NCBI GenBank assembly: GCA_009733775.1
Contig: WOGZ01000022.1
Coordinates: forward strand, 1 to 64,000
Direction of reading: 5' to 3'
From: Alectoria sarmentosa
Taxonomy: Eukaryota; Ascomycota; Lecanoromycetes; Lecanorales; Parmeliaceae
DNA: 64,000 nucleotides
Shown one piece after another: positions 53,895 to 64,000 of this stretch. A program made the position numbers and the translations under genes. The notes under the pieces are model-generated. The model ran no database searches, was not told the origin of the DNA, and worked only from the letters and a program-made list of their open reading frames with translations. Position 1 is the first letter of the stretch; each line of letters opens with the position of its first letter.

Positions 53895-55451
53895 ATGGCC
53901 GAATCCGATCATAACGACCATGATTCTGAAGCCTCTTTACCAGCCTCGAAAAAGAATGCTGACCAGCAATTAAAGGAAGCTTCTGATGCTGGCTTTGAAG
54001 ATGCAGAAAAATCCGAGAAGAATCCACCCCCAAATCCCTGGATGGATCCCAAGTCTTTTCCAGAAGGTGGTGCCAAAGCATGGCTCACCGTTGCTGGTGC
54101 TTCTGCTTGTCTCTTCGTATCCTTTGGCTGGGTCAATTGTGTCGGCATCTTCCAGGAATACTATCAAACACATCAGCTCAAAGAGTATACTGCATCTAAC
54201 ATCTCCTGGATTCCTGCCCTCCAAAGTAGGTCTTCCTCGTCATATCATCCCATTCCTCTAACCGTGCTAGTTTTCTTCATGCTATTTGGTGGAACCTTCG
54301 TCGGTAGAATTTTCGATGACTACGGGGCCCGTTACCTCTTATTGGTCGGCACCTTCCTTCACGTCTTTGGCTTGATGATGACAAGCATTTCAACAAAATA
54401 CTATCAGCTTCTTCTCAGCCAAGCTATCTGCTCTCCCATCGGAGCATCCATGGTCTTCTATCCCGCATTTACTTGCGTAAGTTCGATTTGACTGCTCGCT
54501 TCGCTCATCGCTCAAACATTCTCTAGGCATCAACTTGGTTCTTTGAGAAGCGAGGCGCTGCTCTTGGCCTAGTCGTAGCTGGATCTTCTCTGGGCGGCGT
54601 GATCTTCCCCATCATGATTATTCATCTACTTCCAGAGGTTGGCTTTGGCTGGGCGATTCGTATCTGTGCTTTCCTGATATTGACACTGCTCATTTTCGCA
54701 AACCTAACCGTGCGCTCTCGAATTCCCCCAACAAAGCGTCCTTTCAGCGTAATGGCTTTCTTCCGTCCTCTGAAGGTGCCGAGTTTCTCTCTTTTGGCCG
54801 CGGCAGTTTTCTTCTTCTACTGTTAGTCAAGCTTCGCCCGAATTCCTTACAGCGGCTAACCGTCATAGGGGGTATGTTTATACCCTTCACGTTCATCGTC
54901 GAGGAAGCGCAGTCCCACGGCATGTCTCTGCGTCTTGCCAACTATCTTGTACCGATTTTGAACGCTGCAAGGTCAGTGCTCCCCTGTGCCAAGCTAGCAC
55001 GCGCTATCGACTTACTTTACCCAGCATAATTGGACGCACCGTTCCTAATGCTATTGCCGATAAGGTTGGCCGTTTTAATGTCATGATTATCATGAGTGGT
55101 TTCACGACCATTCTCATTCTTGCAATGTGGCTGCCTGCCACCGGTAACTCCGCCCTCATCGTCTTTGCCGTACTTTTCGGTATCGGTTCAGGTGCTGGTA
55201 TTGGCCTCACTCCGGCGCTCTGCGCACAAGTTTCGCCCATCCAAGAAATCGGCGTTCGTACAGGCACCGTCTTCTCGATTGCCGCTTTTGCAGCGTTGAC
55301 CGGCTCACCAATTGGAGGTCAGATCATCGCTGTTACCCATGGCTCGTTCCGATACACTATAGTCTTCGGGGGTGTGAGCTGTGCCATCGGCACGGCTCTT
55401 TTTATCGTAACGAGGATTACCCTCGCTGGCGCTAAGATGACGAAGATTTGA
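53895..55451 (+). CDS. MFS transporter, monocarboxylate-permease type
   Basis: Twelve-helix plasma-membrane carrier of the fungal monocarboxylate transporter (MCT/Mch) group. Exons 53895-54225, 54271-54476, 54527-54821, 54869-54971 and 55025-55451 give about 453 residues. An acidic cytosolic N-terminus leads into PEGGAKAWLTVAGASACLFV and VNCVGIFQEYYQ, the typical opening of this group. Splices give IPALQ|IFFMLFGGTFVGRIF, FYPAFTC|ASTWFFEKRGAALG, FFFY|WGMFIPFTFIVEEAQS and NAA|SIIGRTVPNAIADKVG, matching the R-x-x-x-G-x-x-x-D-x-x-G loop. All phases agree. The substrate (a monocarboxylate, riboflavin or a secondary metabolite) cannot be told. An upstream in-frame ATG exists at low probability. Confidence 0.93.
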
Positions 55452-56668
55452 ACAGGTTCTCTACGAAGAGATTCATCAAGTCACATGGCGCATCCAAGGA
55501 GGAAATTGAACGTGTCCTAACGTAGGGGATGGCTTGACCGTTCGGGGAGGAACTCTACTACGCTGAAGCTATGTCACAGACTGCCCCTGCCTGGAGCTGT
55601 TCATCCTCCATCTTCTTGCTCGCTGGGCAAGAGATGAAGCCAGGACACGGAGGAAGCTTCAGCAGACTTTCTTCCCCGATCGGCAGGCTCTCTGAAATCT
55701 CGGCTCAAGTCCATGACCAATGGGGCCACCAGTTGGCTAGCCCATGTCTGATGCATGTTGCAGCCAACCTCCGTACTGCAAGTTATACGACCAATCGGTC
55801 GATTTTTAGAGTTCAAACATCAGACACAATTCAGTCGCTAGCCTTTACTTGTCCCACGATCTTCTTTCTATGATCCTGCGTAATGATCCTGCGTCACTTA
55901 AGAGTATATTACTTCAACTTATTGTCCCTGCATAGAGACAGAAATTGATTCCCCTATGTATTGAGGTGTGCTTCGGGGCATTGCGGGCATTGCTGTATTT
56001 TAAAGCGAGCTCAAATACCGCTAATTCTTGATGCGGCTCTGCTCGATAAGACAGTTCCTTTCAAAACCTCTGAGCCACCATCATCGGTGTCATGAACTGC
56101 GGGTATCGTTACTGGGTACGCTATCGAGATTACATGTGACCCATGCCAAACAGCGCTCGCTTCGAGTGGCGAGGCTCTAACAAATACAGAACTGTCATCA
56201 CCCAAGGCCTAAATAAACCGGTCAATTTTCGACCATCATTTATTGACAATGAGGCTACAACATGCGCTCTTCGGGGCTGCTATTTCTAAGCGAATTGGGG
56301 AACTTTGCGAAGTCGAAAGTCTGGACTGAAAATCGAGAATCTGCGTCCTGAAACCCGACATTGAGCCGATTGGCCGAATGACCTACAGTATACTCCCACC
56401 ACTCCGCCTCGTAGGGCTGGTACCTGCGCAGTATAAAAATCTCCTAGATTCCCTCTCGCAAAATACCAGCGCTCATTCATCGTTCTAGCAGGGACAATTC
56501 AGGGTAAATGGGCGAGAGTCGTGTGACTCGAGCAATCCCGGCTTTCCATTTTCTACACCAGCTTCCTAACGTCTTATCCTCTTCTTGCTACGCCGATGCT
56601 CTCGTAGAACAAAAAGATATCCCGATTAGCTTATCATAAAGGGCTGGTCGTAAAAAAGTCTGGGACAA
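55452..56668. other. Intergenic region, nothing recognised
   Basis: About 1.2 kb between two plus-strand genes. No open frame or RNA gene is convincing. Confidence 0.4.
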
Positions 56669-57892
56669 ATGGCAGCCTCCAGTCATGATCTTACTCCAGA
56701 TGTCTCTTCTCTCTCAATCAGCTCTTCGACGAAATTGTCAGATCAAGGTATACCTTTACAGCCTCTTGACGAGATTCCTCCTCACCGCTCTCATAATCCA
56801 ACCAACAACCTCAAACGCAGCGACCCATTCAAATTCGGCTCCCGCTATCTCGAGCCTACAGACGATGTCTTCGAATTCAACGCCTGGGACCACGTAGTCC
56901 CCGACTCTGCCTATCACACCTACTGCGAAGCCCAGTACACTTCCCAACGCGCCTCTCCGGTCTCAGATTTCGACAAAGCCCGCTTCAATGACAATCCCGA
57001 GAAATGGTGGAACCAATTCTATTCGAACAATACGTCCAATTTCTTCAAGGATCGGAACTGGCTTCAGCAGGAATTTTCTGTCCTTTCAAAGCTGACTGCA
57101 AAGGATGCGGGGCCAAGTACCATTCTGGAGGTGGGAGCTGGGGCGGGGAATACGGCGTTTCCGATTCTCAAAGCGAATGAGAACGAAGGACTCATGATCC
57201 ATGCGTGCGATTTCTCGAAGAAGGCCGTCGAGTTGATTAGAGCGAATGAAGCTTACGATCCTGAGCATATGCAAGCTTCTGTCTGGGACATTTCGAGTGA
57301 GGACTTGCCACCTGGAGTTCAGGAAGGTAGCGTGGACGTGGTGTTACTGGTGTTTATTTTCAGTGCGCTGAGCCCGAAGCAGTGGGGTGCAGCCGTGAGG
57401 AGTATATGGAGGGTACTGAAGCCTGGCGGAGAGGTTTGCCTTAGAGACTACGGCAAGGGAGATCTCACGCAGGTGAGGTTCAAGAAGGGGAGGTTGTTGG
57501 AGGATAATTTCTATATCAGGGGAGATGGGACCAGGGTGTATTTCTTTGAAGAAGATGAGTTGAGGAGGATATGGGGAGGTGCGGGAACCGTAAATGTAGA
57601 AGGGGGAGCCAATGGCGAAGATGGAGAAAGCAGTAGCGGTGCGGCAAAAGACGACCAGCCGAAAGACACGGGCGAGGACTCTACTAGTCGTGAAGCGATT
57701 CCGGGCAGGGAGCTTGGACTGCTTGAAACCGAATATGCCCCTTCACCAATCCCAGGGAACGTATTTGAGATTGTGAGTCTGGGTGTGGACAGAAGGATGC
57801 TTGTTAATCGCCAGAAACAGCTGAAGATGTATCGGTGTTGGATGCAAGGCCGATTCAAGAAGCCATACGCTGCTGCACTGAATTTTGGATAA
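56669..57892 (+). CDS. tRNA N(3)-methylcytidine methyltransferase (Trm140/METTL2-like)
   Basis: Forms m3C at position 32 of tRNA-Thr and tRNA-Ser. A single exon encodes 407 residues. Conserved blocks: FGSRYLEPTDDVFEFNAWDH, FNDNPEKWWNQFYSNNTSNF, FKDRNWLQQEF, the SAM-binding motif I ILEVGAGAGNTAFPIL, IHACDFSKKAVELIR, ASVWDISSEDLP, DVVLLVFIFSALSPKQW and GGEVCLRDYGKGDLTQVRF. EDNFYIRGDGTRVYFF and MYRCWMQGRFKKP complete the family signature. A Gly/Glu/Ser-rich insertion of about 50 residues (around 320-370) interrupts the C-terminal part. There is no actin-binding N-terminal extension as in yeast Abp140. Confidence 0.94.
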   Translation: MAASSHDLTPDVSSLSISSSTKLSDQGIPLQPLDEIPPHRSHNPTNNLKRSDPFKFGSRYLEPTDDVFEFNAWDHVVPDSAYHTYCEAQYTSQRASPVSDFDKARFNDNPEKWWNQFYSNNTSNFFKDRNWLQQEFSVLSKLTAKDAGPSTILEVGAGAGNTAFPILKANENEGLMIHACDFSKKAVELIRANEAYDPEHMQASVWDISSEDLPPGVQEGSVDVVLLVFIFSALSPKQWGAAVRSIWRVLKPGGEVCLRDYGKGDLTQVRFKKGRLLEDNFYIRGDGTRVYFFEEDELRRIWGGAGTVNVEGGANGEDGESSSGAAKDDQPKDTGEDSTSREAIPGRELGLLETEYAPSPIPGNVFEIVSLGVDRRMLVNRQKQLKMYRCWMQGRFKKPYAAALNFG

Positions 57893-58077
57893 TTGAACTG
57901 CATTTCATGGAGGTAGAGCGGCTGTGTACGACCCTTCACGCATGCTTCGTACAGCAAGGAGCGCTTCAATCATGACCTCAGGGCCAAGAGAGAAGACTCG
58001 TCGAGGCAAGAAATGTACTGGAAGAGTAGATAATGCGACAACTTGTGCTGAACCCGCCAAAAGCTCCTTTTCAGGCT

Positions 58078-58827
58078 TCAATAGCTGACAAGACCTTGCA
58101 CAAACGCCGCCGCCGCAGGGGTATCGACGACGTACTCAAGGTGATAAGTGTCGACAACAGGAAGATCATCGCAGATGAAGTCGTCGTTGAAGCAGTAAGT
58201 CATGACTTTGCTTTCATCCACGTTGGGAAAGGGACGTCCTTTGAAAGGATCTCCAAAGACCACCTATTGCTGCACATCAATACCGGATTCATGAACAGCA
58301 GCCAAATACCGACTTACCACAGCTGAAATTTGCGCTGCTACTTCCGCGCTTATCATGGCTTCTCCAAGATGAACCTCCATCGCCCCTTGGCTATACCCGC
58401 TCAATACGATCTGCGTATCGGGACAGTTGCTCGCTGCTTGGTTCAGCAGCTCTGCAGTTGTTTGCGCTCCTCCGGGATCCCCGCCAATCAGATAACCCCC
58501 GATGGTAGCAGCATAGTCCACTCCTTGCACGGCAATATTCTCTGCACCGATCAAGTCGTCAAGCGCGTTGAAGAAAGGCGGGCCAACCAAGTCGCCCACA
58601 TTGCCAAGCTCGATGGTACCTCTGGCGTAGATGACAGTGATTGGTTTGCAGCCAACGCCGGCGACCGTAGTGAGCTCGTTGCGCTCGACGTCCCAGTCGT
58701 CCTGGCGTGTGATGAGAGCTGTGCTGGTGGAGCCTGTCTTCTCGAAGCCTCGGGCATGGTCAATGTTGACCGGGATGGCGAAGACGGTTGATGCCAGTGT
58801 GGCCAGATAAAAGAAGAGGAGCTTCAT
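58078..58827 (-). CDS. Cutinase (secreted serine esterase, CE5)
   Basis: Secreted alpha/beta hydrolase cleaving cutin or related polyesters. Exons 58318-58827 and 58078-58263 give 231 residues. The intron is 54 bases (GTAAGT...CAATAG), joining AQISAV|VVFGDPFKGRPF. The signal peptide is MKLLFFYLATLASTVFAIPV. The catalytic serine lies in IVLSGYSQGAMEV, the aspartate in YCFNDDFIC within the family C-x4-D-x-x-C-like loop, and the histidine in DTYHLEYV. Conserved cysteines near CKPITVIYARGTIELGNVG and SNCPDTQIV should form the usual disulphides. The length is normal. Acetylxylan esterase is the nearest alternative in CE5. Confidence 0.93.
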
Positions 58828-60288
58828 GTTGGAAGAGCTTTCCTAACGCGTCTGCGAAGGGTGGGCGATGAAGAAGATGTTGATGAAAGGAGATCTGAGA
58901 TTTACAGACCCTGGCCGCAAGCCGCTGTGGATGTCTGGCTCCTCTTTATGACTTGAGAGGATAGGGGCGAGCTTCTGAGAGCCTGTGCGTGCCCCGCTTT
59001 TCCCATCGCGAATTAATGAAGCTGTTCGACCAAAGGGCGGGAATATCAAAGGTTTCATGTCAGGAACAAACAGTGAACCACCAACAGATCACGAGAGACG
59101 AGGTTCCCAGCAATGGAAGGAGAGATGGAGCCGCCGAATAGGAGCAAAGTGACCTAGGCTTGGGGCCGGCTTTGAGCTCGTTGAGGAAAGGGTGAAATGT
59201 CCAAAGTGCGTGACAATTGAAGGGGCAATAGCATGACTGGCATCGCAAGCGTGTGGGCTTTTGCGGGGTATGAGTGGCGCCAAGAGATCTGCGAATCGTG
59301 GTCGCATGAACATTAAGTCCAAGAAAACGTCGAATCATCTCAAAGTCGTCCACGTTCAGCGAGAAGGCGGGAAATGGAGGCGAATAGCTGTTGCGGAAAG
59401 TTCAACGCGACAACAAGGAGACCTCCCAGCCATTTTCAGAGGCAACCAAAACTCAAGGATTGGCCAAATCGGACTGAACGGATCTTCGACATTCAGAATA
59501 CGCCGCCAGGACACAAACCCGATAAATGCCATGATCACGAGACCAAACCCTTGCAAAAAGCCGAGGCAGATGCGGCAACAAATTCAAGGGGGAGGAAACG
59601 CAGGGGGTGGAGAAGCTGGACATCTTTCCAGAAAGAGACAGCGCCGACGATATCACATGAGTGGTCATAGATACATTGATCAGAGTACTTAATTGGATAG
59701 ACATATCGATCTGCATGCTCGGAGCTGGGTCCGGAAATGGATGGTATTGCGTTCAGCAAGATGTCAGTACAAATAGAAAAGTAACGGTAGATGTGTCAGT
59801 CGGATGGATGGAGCTTCGTCGACAGCAGCAGCGCAGCTGCAGGGACAATTGCCAGTAAAAGAGGACAATTAGCAAGACGCCGCTCTCTGCTTGTTTGTTA
59901 TTGGCTGGACCGCATAAAAAATCTTTGGGCCTTGTTGCCATTGGTTTCGACAGTACATTTTGACATCAAGTTCTTGGCTCTTGCTGTCGTAGTTCTTCAA
60001 AAGCCTGTACGTAGATTGTTGCTTATCGCACGCCGGTTGAAGATCTTCGTCGTCCACCATGTCAGCATCACCATCACCGAGGACGTCCGCGCTAAGACCC
60101 TGAAGCCCGCATAAATGCTTGGCGTGGGAGCGTGGGAGTGTGGGAGCTCTTTTCCGTCCCCGAGCATTTCGGATACCTATGTCGTCCATTGAGCTGGTCT
60201 CACTCATGTTACGCCTGGTACATACACGCTGCTAACTTGCATGATGGCGAGTAGGTAGCAACGTTTTCAGGATGACAGAGCGCGCTAA
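58828..60288. other. Intergenic region, possibly hiding a minus-strand membrane-protein gene
   Basis: About 1.46 kb. Several minus-strand frames are consecutive (59869-60207 acidic and starting MSETSSMDDIGIRNARGRKR; then hydrophobic pieces LLLAIVPAAALLLSTKLHP near 59840 and GFGLVIMAFIGFVSWRRILN near 59530). They could be exons of one lineage-specific gene, but I could not connect them with consistent phases. Confidence 0.35.
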
Positions 60289-62208
60289 ATGGTACCAGTA
60301 TCCCTCGCTATCGCGGGGCCAGCCGTGCTGGCCGGTGCAGCTTGGCTCAACGCGAAAACCCAATTCTCCTACGACTTGAGACTGATCAAAGCGCTGGTAA
60401 ATGCGCAAGTTCAGACCGCCCGGGGAGAAAAACGCGATCGTCTCAGCCCTTTCTACAATCTCGAGCAACATGCAACGACCAAGAGCACGTCGAATCATGT
60501 GTTCCTTATGTATGAGGGACAGACGTGGACGTATAGAGAAGCTCATGAGATCGTGCTCAAATATGGAACTTGGTTGAAGACGAAACATGGGATAGTGCCA
60601 AGGGAGGTGGTTGCAATGGACTTCATGAACTCACCTGTATTCATTTTCTTATGGCTGGGAATCTGGAGTCTGGGGGCTATACCTGCGTTCATCAACTACA
60701 ATTTGACTGGGGATCCATTGCTACATTCTGTTAAGACATCAACAGCACGGGTGCTCTTTGTGGATCAGGAAATCAAGCCGCGGTTCACGAAAGATATCAC
60801 TGACACCCTTGACTCAGCGAAGGCACGGGATGGAATAGGACCTGTAGAGACAGTCTTCTTTGACAAGAAACTGGAAGAGGAGATCATGGGTACAGAGGCG
60901 ATTCGAGAGCCAGACTCATCGAGGAGGGCCGTGCGTCTTGACATGGCTATGCTCATCTTCACCAGCGGCACCACAGGCCTACCAAAACCGGCAAACGTTA
61001 CCTGGCAAAAGATCATCATGGGGACGGGCTTCATGCTGTCTTGGTTCGGGCTAACGAAAAGCGATCGATTTTATACCTGCATGCCACTTTACCACTCCTC
61101 AGCCGCCATCTTTGCACTCTGCACCTCTATGGTCAAGGGAAGCACACTGGTCCTCGGCCATCGCTTCTCTACCCGCACCTTCTGGAACGAAGTTCGCCAG
61201 CACGATGCTACTGTTATTCAATACGTGGGTGAAACATGCCGCTATCTCCTTGCCGCCAAGCCGCAATATGATCCCGTCACAGGCGAGAACCTCGACCGCG
61301 TGAACAACGTCACCAAAGCCTTCGGTAACGGTCTCAGACCAGATGTATGGGATAGGTTCAAGGAGCGCTTCGGTATCGAAACTATCGGCGAGTTCTACGC
61401 ATCTACGGAAGGTGTAAGCGCGACGTGGAATCTCAGCTCCAACAAGTTCTCCAGTGGGGCCATCGGCCGCCATGGGTCTCTTGCGTCAGCGATAGTGAAA
61501 AATCAGCTTGCTATCGTGGAGGTAGACTGGACGACTGAGCTTCCCCTCCGCGATCCCTTGAACCACAATTTCTGCCGACAAGTCAAGACTGGTGAATCGG
61601 GGGAATTGATGTTTAAAGTCAACCCTGCAGACATTCATTCCGACTTCCAAGGGTACTTCAACAATCCGTCCGCAACAGAGAGTAAGATCTTTCGAAACGT
61701 GCTTGTGAAAGGAGATGCATACTGTCGCTCTGGAGACGTCTTACGGTGGGACAGCGAAGGACGATGGTGGTTCTGCGACCGCATCGGCGACACGTTCCGC
61801 TGGAAATCCGAGAATGTCTCCACGGCCGAAGTCAGCTCCGTGCTCGGTACGCACCCGCGTATCCACGAAGCCAACGTCTACGGCGTCGAATTACCGAATC
61901 ATGACGGGAGAGCGGGCTGTGCTGCCCTTCTGTTTGATACTGAGGATGTGAGTGAGGGGTTGTTGGACAGTGTGGCTAGGCATGCGCAGAATAATTTGGC
62001 CAAGTATGCAGTCCCGCCTTTCCTGAGGGTAGTCAGCGGGCATCAAACGACCGGAAACAATAAGCAATTGAAGGCTGTGTTGAGAGACGAGGGAATATCG
62101 CCGGAGAAGACAGGGGATGATAGGATGTATTGGTTGAAGGGTGGGAGGTATAAGAGTTTTGGGAAGAGAGAGTGGGAAGTATTGAGTCAGGGGAAGGTGA
62201 GACTTTGA
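60289..62208 (+). CDS. FAT1: Very long-chain acyl-CoA synthetase / fatty acid transporter FAT1
   Basis: Activates long and very long-chain fatty acids at the ER, lipid-droplet or peroxisomal membrane and couples activation to uptake. A single exon encodes 639 residues. A hydrophobic N-terminus (VSLAIAGPAVLAGAAWLNA) precedes NHVFLMYEGQTWTYREAHEI. The AMP-binding P-loop is MLIFTSGTTGLPKPANVTW, followed by YTCMPLYHSSAAIFAL, the FATP-specific VIQYVGETCRYLLAAKP, FGIETIGEFYASTEGV, and the C-terminal motif GDVLRWDSEGRWWFCDRIGD with TFRWKSENVSTAEV. The length and motif order match the FATP/Fat1 group. Confidence 0.95.
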   Translation: MVPVSLAIAGPAVLAGAAWLNAKTQFSYDLRLIKALVNAQVQTARGEKRDRLSPFYNLEQHATTKSTSNHVFLMYEGQTWTYREAHEIVLKYGTWLKTKHGIVPREVVAMDFMNSPVFIFLWLGIWSLGAIPAFINYNLTGDPLLHSVKTSTARVLFVDQEIKPRFTKDITDTLDSAKARDGIGPVETVFFDKKLEEEIMGTEAIREPDSSRRAVRLDMAMLIFTSGTTGLPKPANVTWQKIIMGTGFMLSWFGLTKSDRFYTCMPLYHSSAAIFALCTSMVKGSTLVLGHRFSTRTFWNEVRQHDATVIQYVGETCRYLLAAKPQYDPVTGENLDRVNNVTKAFGNGLRPDVWDRFKERFGIETIGEFYASTEGVSATWNLSSNKFSSGAIGRHGSLASAIVKNQLAIVEVDWTTELPLRDPLNHNFCRQVKTGESGELMFKVNPADIHSDFQGYFNNPSATESKIFRNVLVKGDAYCRSGDVLRWDSEGRWWFCDRIGDTFRWKSENVSTAEVSSVLGTHPRIHEANVYGVELPNHDGRAGCAALLFDTEDVSEGLLDSVARHAQNNLAKYAVPPFLRVVSGHQTTGNNKQLKAVLRDEGISPEKTGDDRMYWLKGGRYKSFGKREWEVLSQGKVRL

Positions 62209-62413
62209 AGATATTGCGCTGGCGTTGGCAAACGGCTCATTACGGATGGTTTTGGGTTGCACAGATACCAATATTGACGGACGGTTTTGTTTTGGCCATC
62301 TGACGGATCTTTTGCGCGATGGACTAGATACTTGACTCTGTATATACCCAATTCCATATATCCTGGTCCGGCAGGCATGATCGAGAAGTACTCACTCATC
62401 CGGATCTACCTTT

Positions 62414-64000
62414 CTACCTCGCATGCCTCGACTTAACTTTCCTCGGAAGATCCCTCCGTCTATCGGCACTCCTTTTAATCTCATAGCTTCTCACACTCTC
62501 ATAGTTTCTTAGACTCTTGAGACTCCTTTTACCCATTGACATGGAGGAAGTCCCATTACCTGTGCCCACAACATCAATCAGCTCCGTCGAGGGCACGATG
62601 TACGGCTGAACTTTATTGCGGGTCTGCGTCCGTTGTTCGTACGCATATGCGTAGCCAATGAGACTGGCTTCGCTCCACGCTGGGCCGATGAAGCTCAGTC
62701 CGAACCTAGGGAGGTTGTTAGGTCCCGAGGCGAAATCAAATGCGACGAGGAGGACCGTGCCGGCCACTTACGGAATGTTCGGCCCCGTCTCGACCAAGGT
62801 CCCTCTCATGTTCAGCACCACGGTCTCGTTGGCAGGGTAGAACCCCAAAGGCACCGTCACGACCGGCGTCCCAATCATGGCCGGTAGTCCTGGCGAGAAA
62901 TCCGTCGGCAAAATCAAAGCGTCGAGACTGTAGTTCGCTAGCAGGCCTAGAATCCCCTGCGGTCCGGCGACTTCTAGATTGTTCTGATAAGCGGCCCAGA
63001 ACAAGGGACTGGTGTTGTTGAAACCAAGTGCTAGCGCCTGATCCCACACTGCCGTGTCACGGTCAGGGTAGTCTTCTTGTGCGAAGTGGTGGGTAAAGTT
63101 TTCTACGTCGGGGAGGTCGTGCACGTTCTGCGGGTTGTAGGTAAGCATTGAGAGATACTCGCCTGGGAGATCGGAGACGAAGTCCGCGTCGAGAACAATG
63201 TTTTCATTTGAGCCATTGTTGTATTGGGCGAGTGCGTATGCTGTAATGTTGGCATTGTCGACGATTGTTGCGCCTGCTTTTTTGATGGTCTCGACAGCCG
63301 CGTTGAAGGCTGCTATGACCGTGTTATCTGGCTCTTCGCTTGGGTCAATCACATTGCGTGGAATACCGATACGCTTTCCTCGCAAACTGGAGAAGTTGCA
63401 GGCGGCGACGTAATTGGGAGGGGTGTCCCATGGCTGGGCCAACGTGTAGTTGTCGCGAGGATCCTTACCAGCTATCGCCTGAAGGACGTATGCCGCGTCT
63501 TTGACCGTCCTTGCTATTGGCCCTACGGTGTCTTGGCGTTGACTGATGGGGATGACCAGAGATCGGGAGGTCAGTCCTACTGTGGGTTTAATACCTACAA
63601 GATTGTTCACCTCGCTGGGACTCAGAATACTGCCGTCTGTTTCTGATCCGAGAGTCGCGAATGAAAGACCGATTGCTGAAGAGACGGCGCTTCCACTGGA
63701 ACTTCCGCTGGGATCTTGGCCGGGGTAATAGACTCCGTAGGTTTGACCGCCATAAGCACTCCACCCATTTGTGCTATTGAACGATCTGAAGTTTGCCCAT
63801 TGACTCAAGTTTGCTTTTCCCAGGATGACGACGCCTGCAGCTCTCAATTTGGATGCCAATGTCGAATCTCTTGGCACTTTCGCTCCATATAGAGCAAATG
63901 ACCCTGCGGTGTTGTTCATCTTATCATCTGTTGCAATGTTGTTTTTGATAATGATGGGTATCCCGTGCAGAGGTCCTCTGGTAGTGCCATTTGCTCGCTC
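62414..64000 (-). CDS. Amidase-signature family protein, 5' end cut by window edge
   Basis: Two exons are visible, 62772 to beyond 64000 and 62414-62705, with a 66-base intron (GTAAGT...CTCCCTAG) joining ETGPNIP|FGLSFIGPAWSEA. The catalytic lysine is in LHGIPIIIKNNIATDD, and the glycine/serine-rich signature is GQDPSGSSSGSAVSSAIGLS with GSETDGSILSPSEVNNLVG, giving the Ser-cisSer-Lys triad. The extension QGILGLLANYSLDALILPTD and the C-terminal FGLSFIGPAWSEASLIGYAY are typical of fungal amidases annotated as glutamyl-tRNA amidotransferase-like or acetamidase. N-glycosylation-type Asn-x-Thr sites are frequent, so secretion is possible, but the N-terminus is off the window. The C-terminal tail is long, Ser/Arg-rich and unusual. 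Confidence 0.92.

Overview
The window is nuclear DNA of a filamentous ascomycete (Pezizomycotina). Genes lie on both strands and are interrupted by many short introns, mostly 45-85 bases, with GTRNGT donors and CTRAY branch points. There are several fungus-specific families: GH76 Dfg5/Dcw1, Zn2Cys6 regulator, DUF6590, cutinase, fungal MFS, Spc7. I do not assign a class. No tRNA, rRNA, CRISPR array or intact transposon was recognised.

Left end: bases 1-1430 are a gene-free, extremely AT-rich block in which the few remaining C residues sit mostly in CpG. This looks like RIP-type mutated repeat DNA next to gene-bearing DNA. Then come a GPI-anchored GH76 wall enzyme, a secreted cysteine-containing protein, molybdenum cofactor sulfurase (hxB) and a Zn2Cys6 regulator, followed by about 2.8 kb without a supportable gene.

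15-33 kb: a SAM+PH polarity-type protein, a DUF6590 protein, several lineage-specific proteins, PP-Z phosphatase, a tiny LSM-domain NatC subunit with a GC-AG intron, and a fungal-specific nuclear-looking protein.

33-46 kb is a dense housekeeping block: RPS11 and Spc7 (divergent), DNA polymerase delta small subunit, RPL38, a small HEH-motif membrane protein, an Mtr2-like mRNA export factor and mitochondrial methionyl-tRNA synthetase (the last two divergent).

46-64 kb: a cytosine-5 DNA methyltransferase with altered catalytic motifs, an MpaB-like ER oxygenase, a fungal multi-pass membrane protein, COQ10, an MFS transporter, a Trm140-type tRNA methyltransferase, a cutinase, a FAT1 acyl-CoA synthetase and an amidase cut by the right edge.

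I did not find a clear novel multi-gene system. The most interesting pairing is an apparently RIP-mutated block and, 44 kb away, a divergent DNA methyltransferase. Exon boundaries were read by eye from splice signals and family resemblance; I say where they are uncertain.
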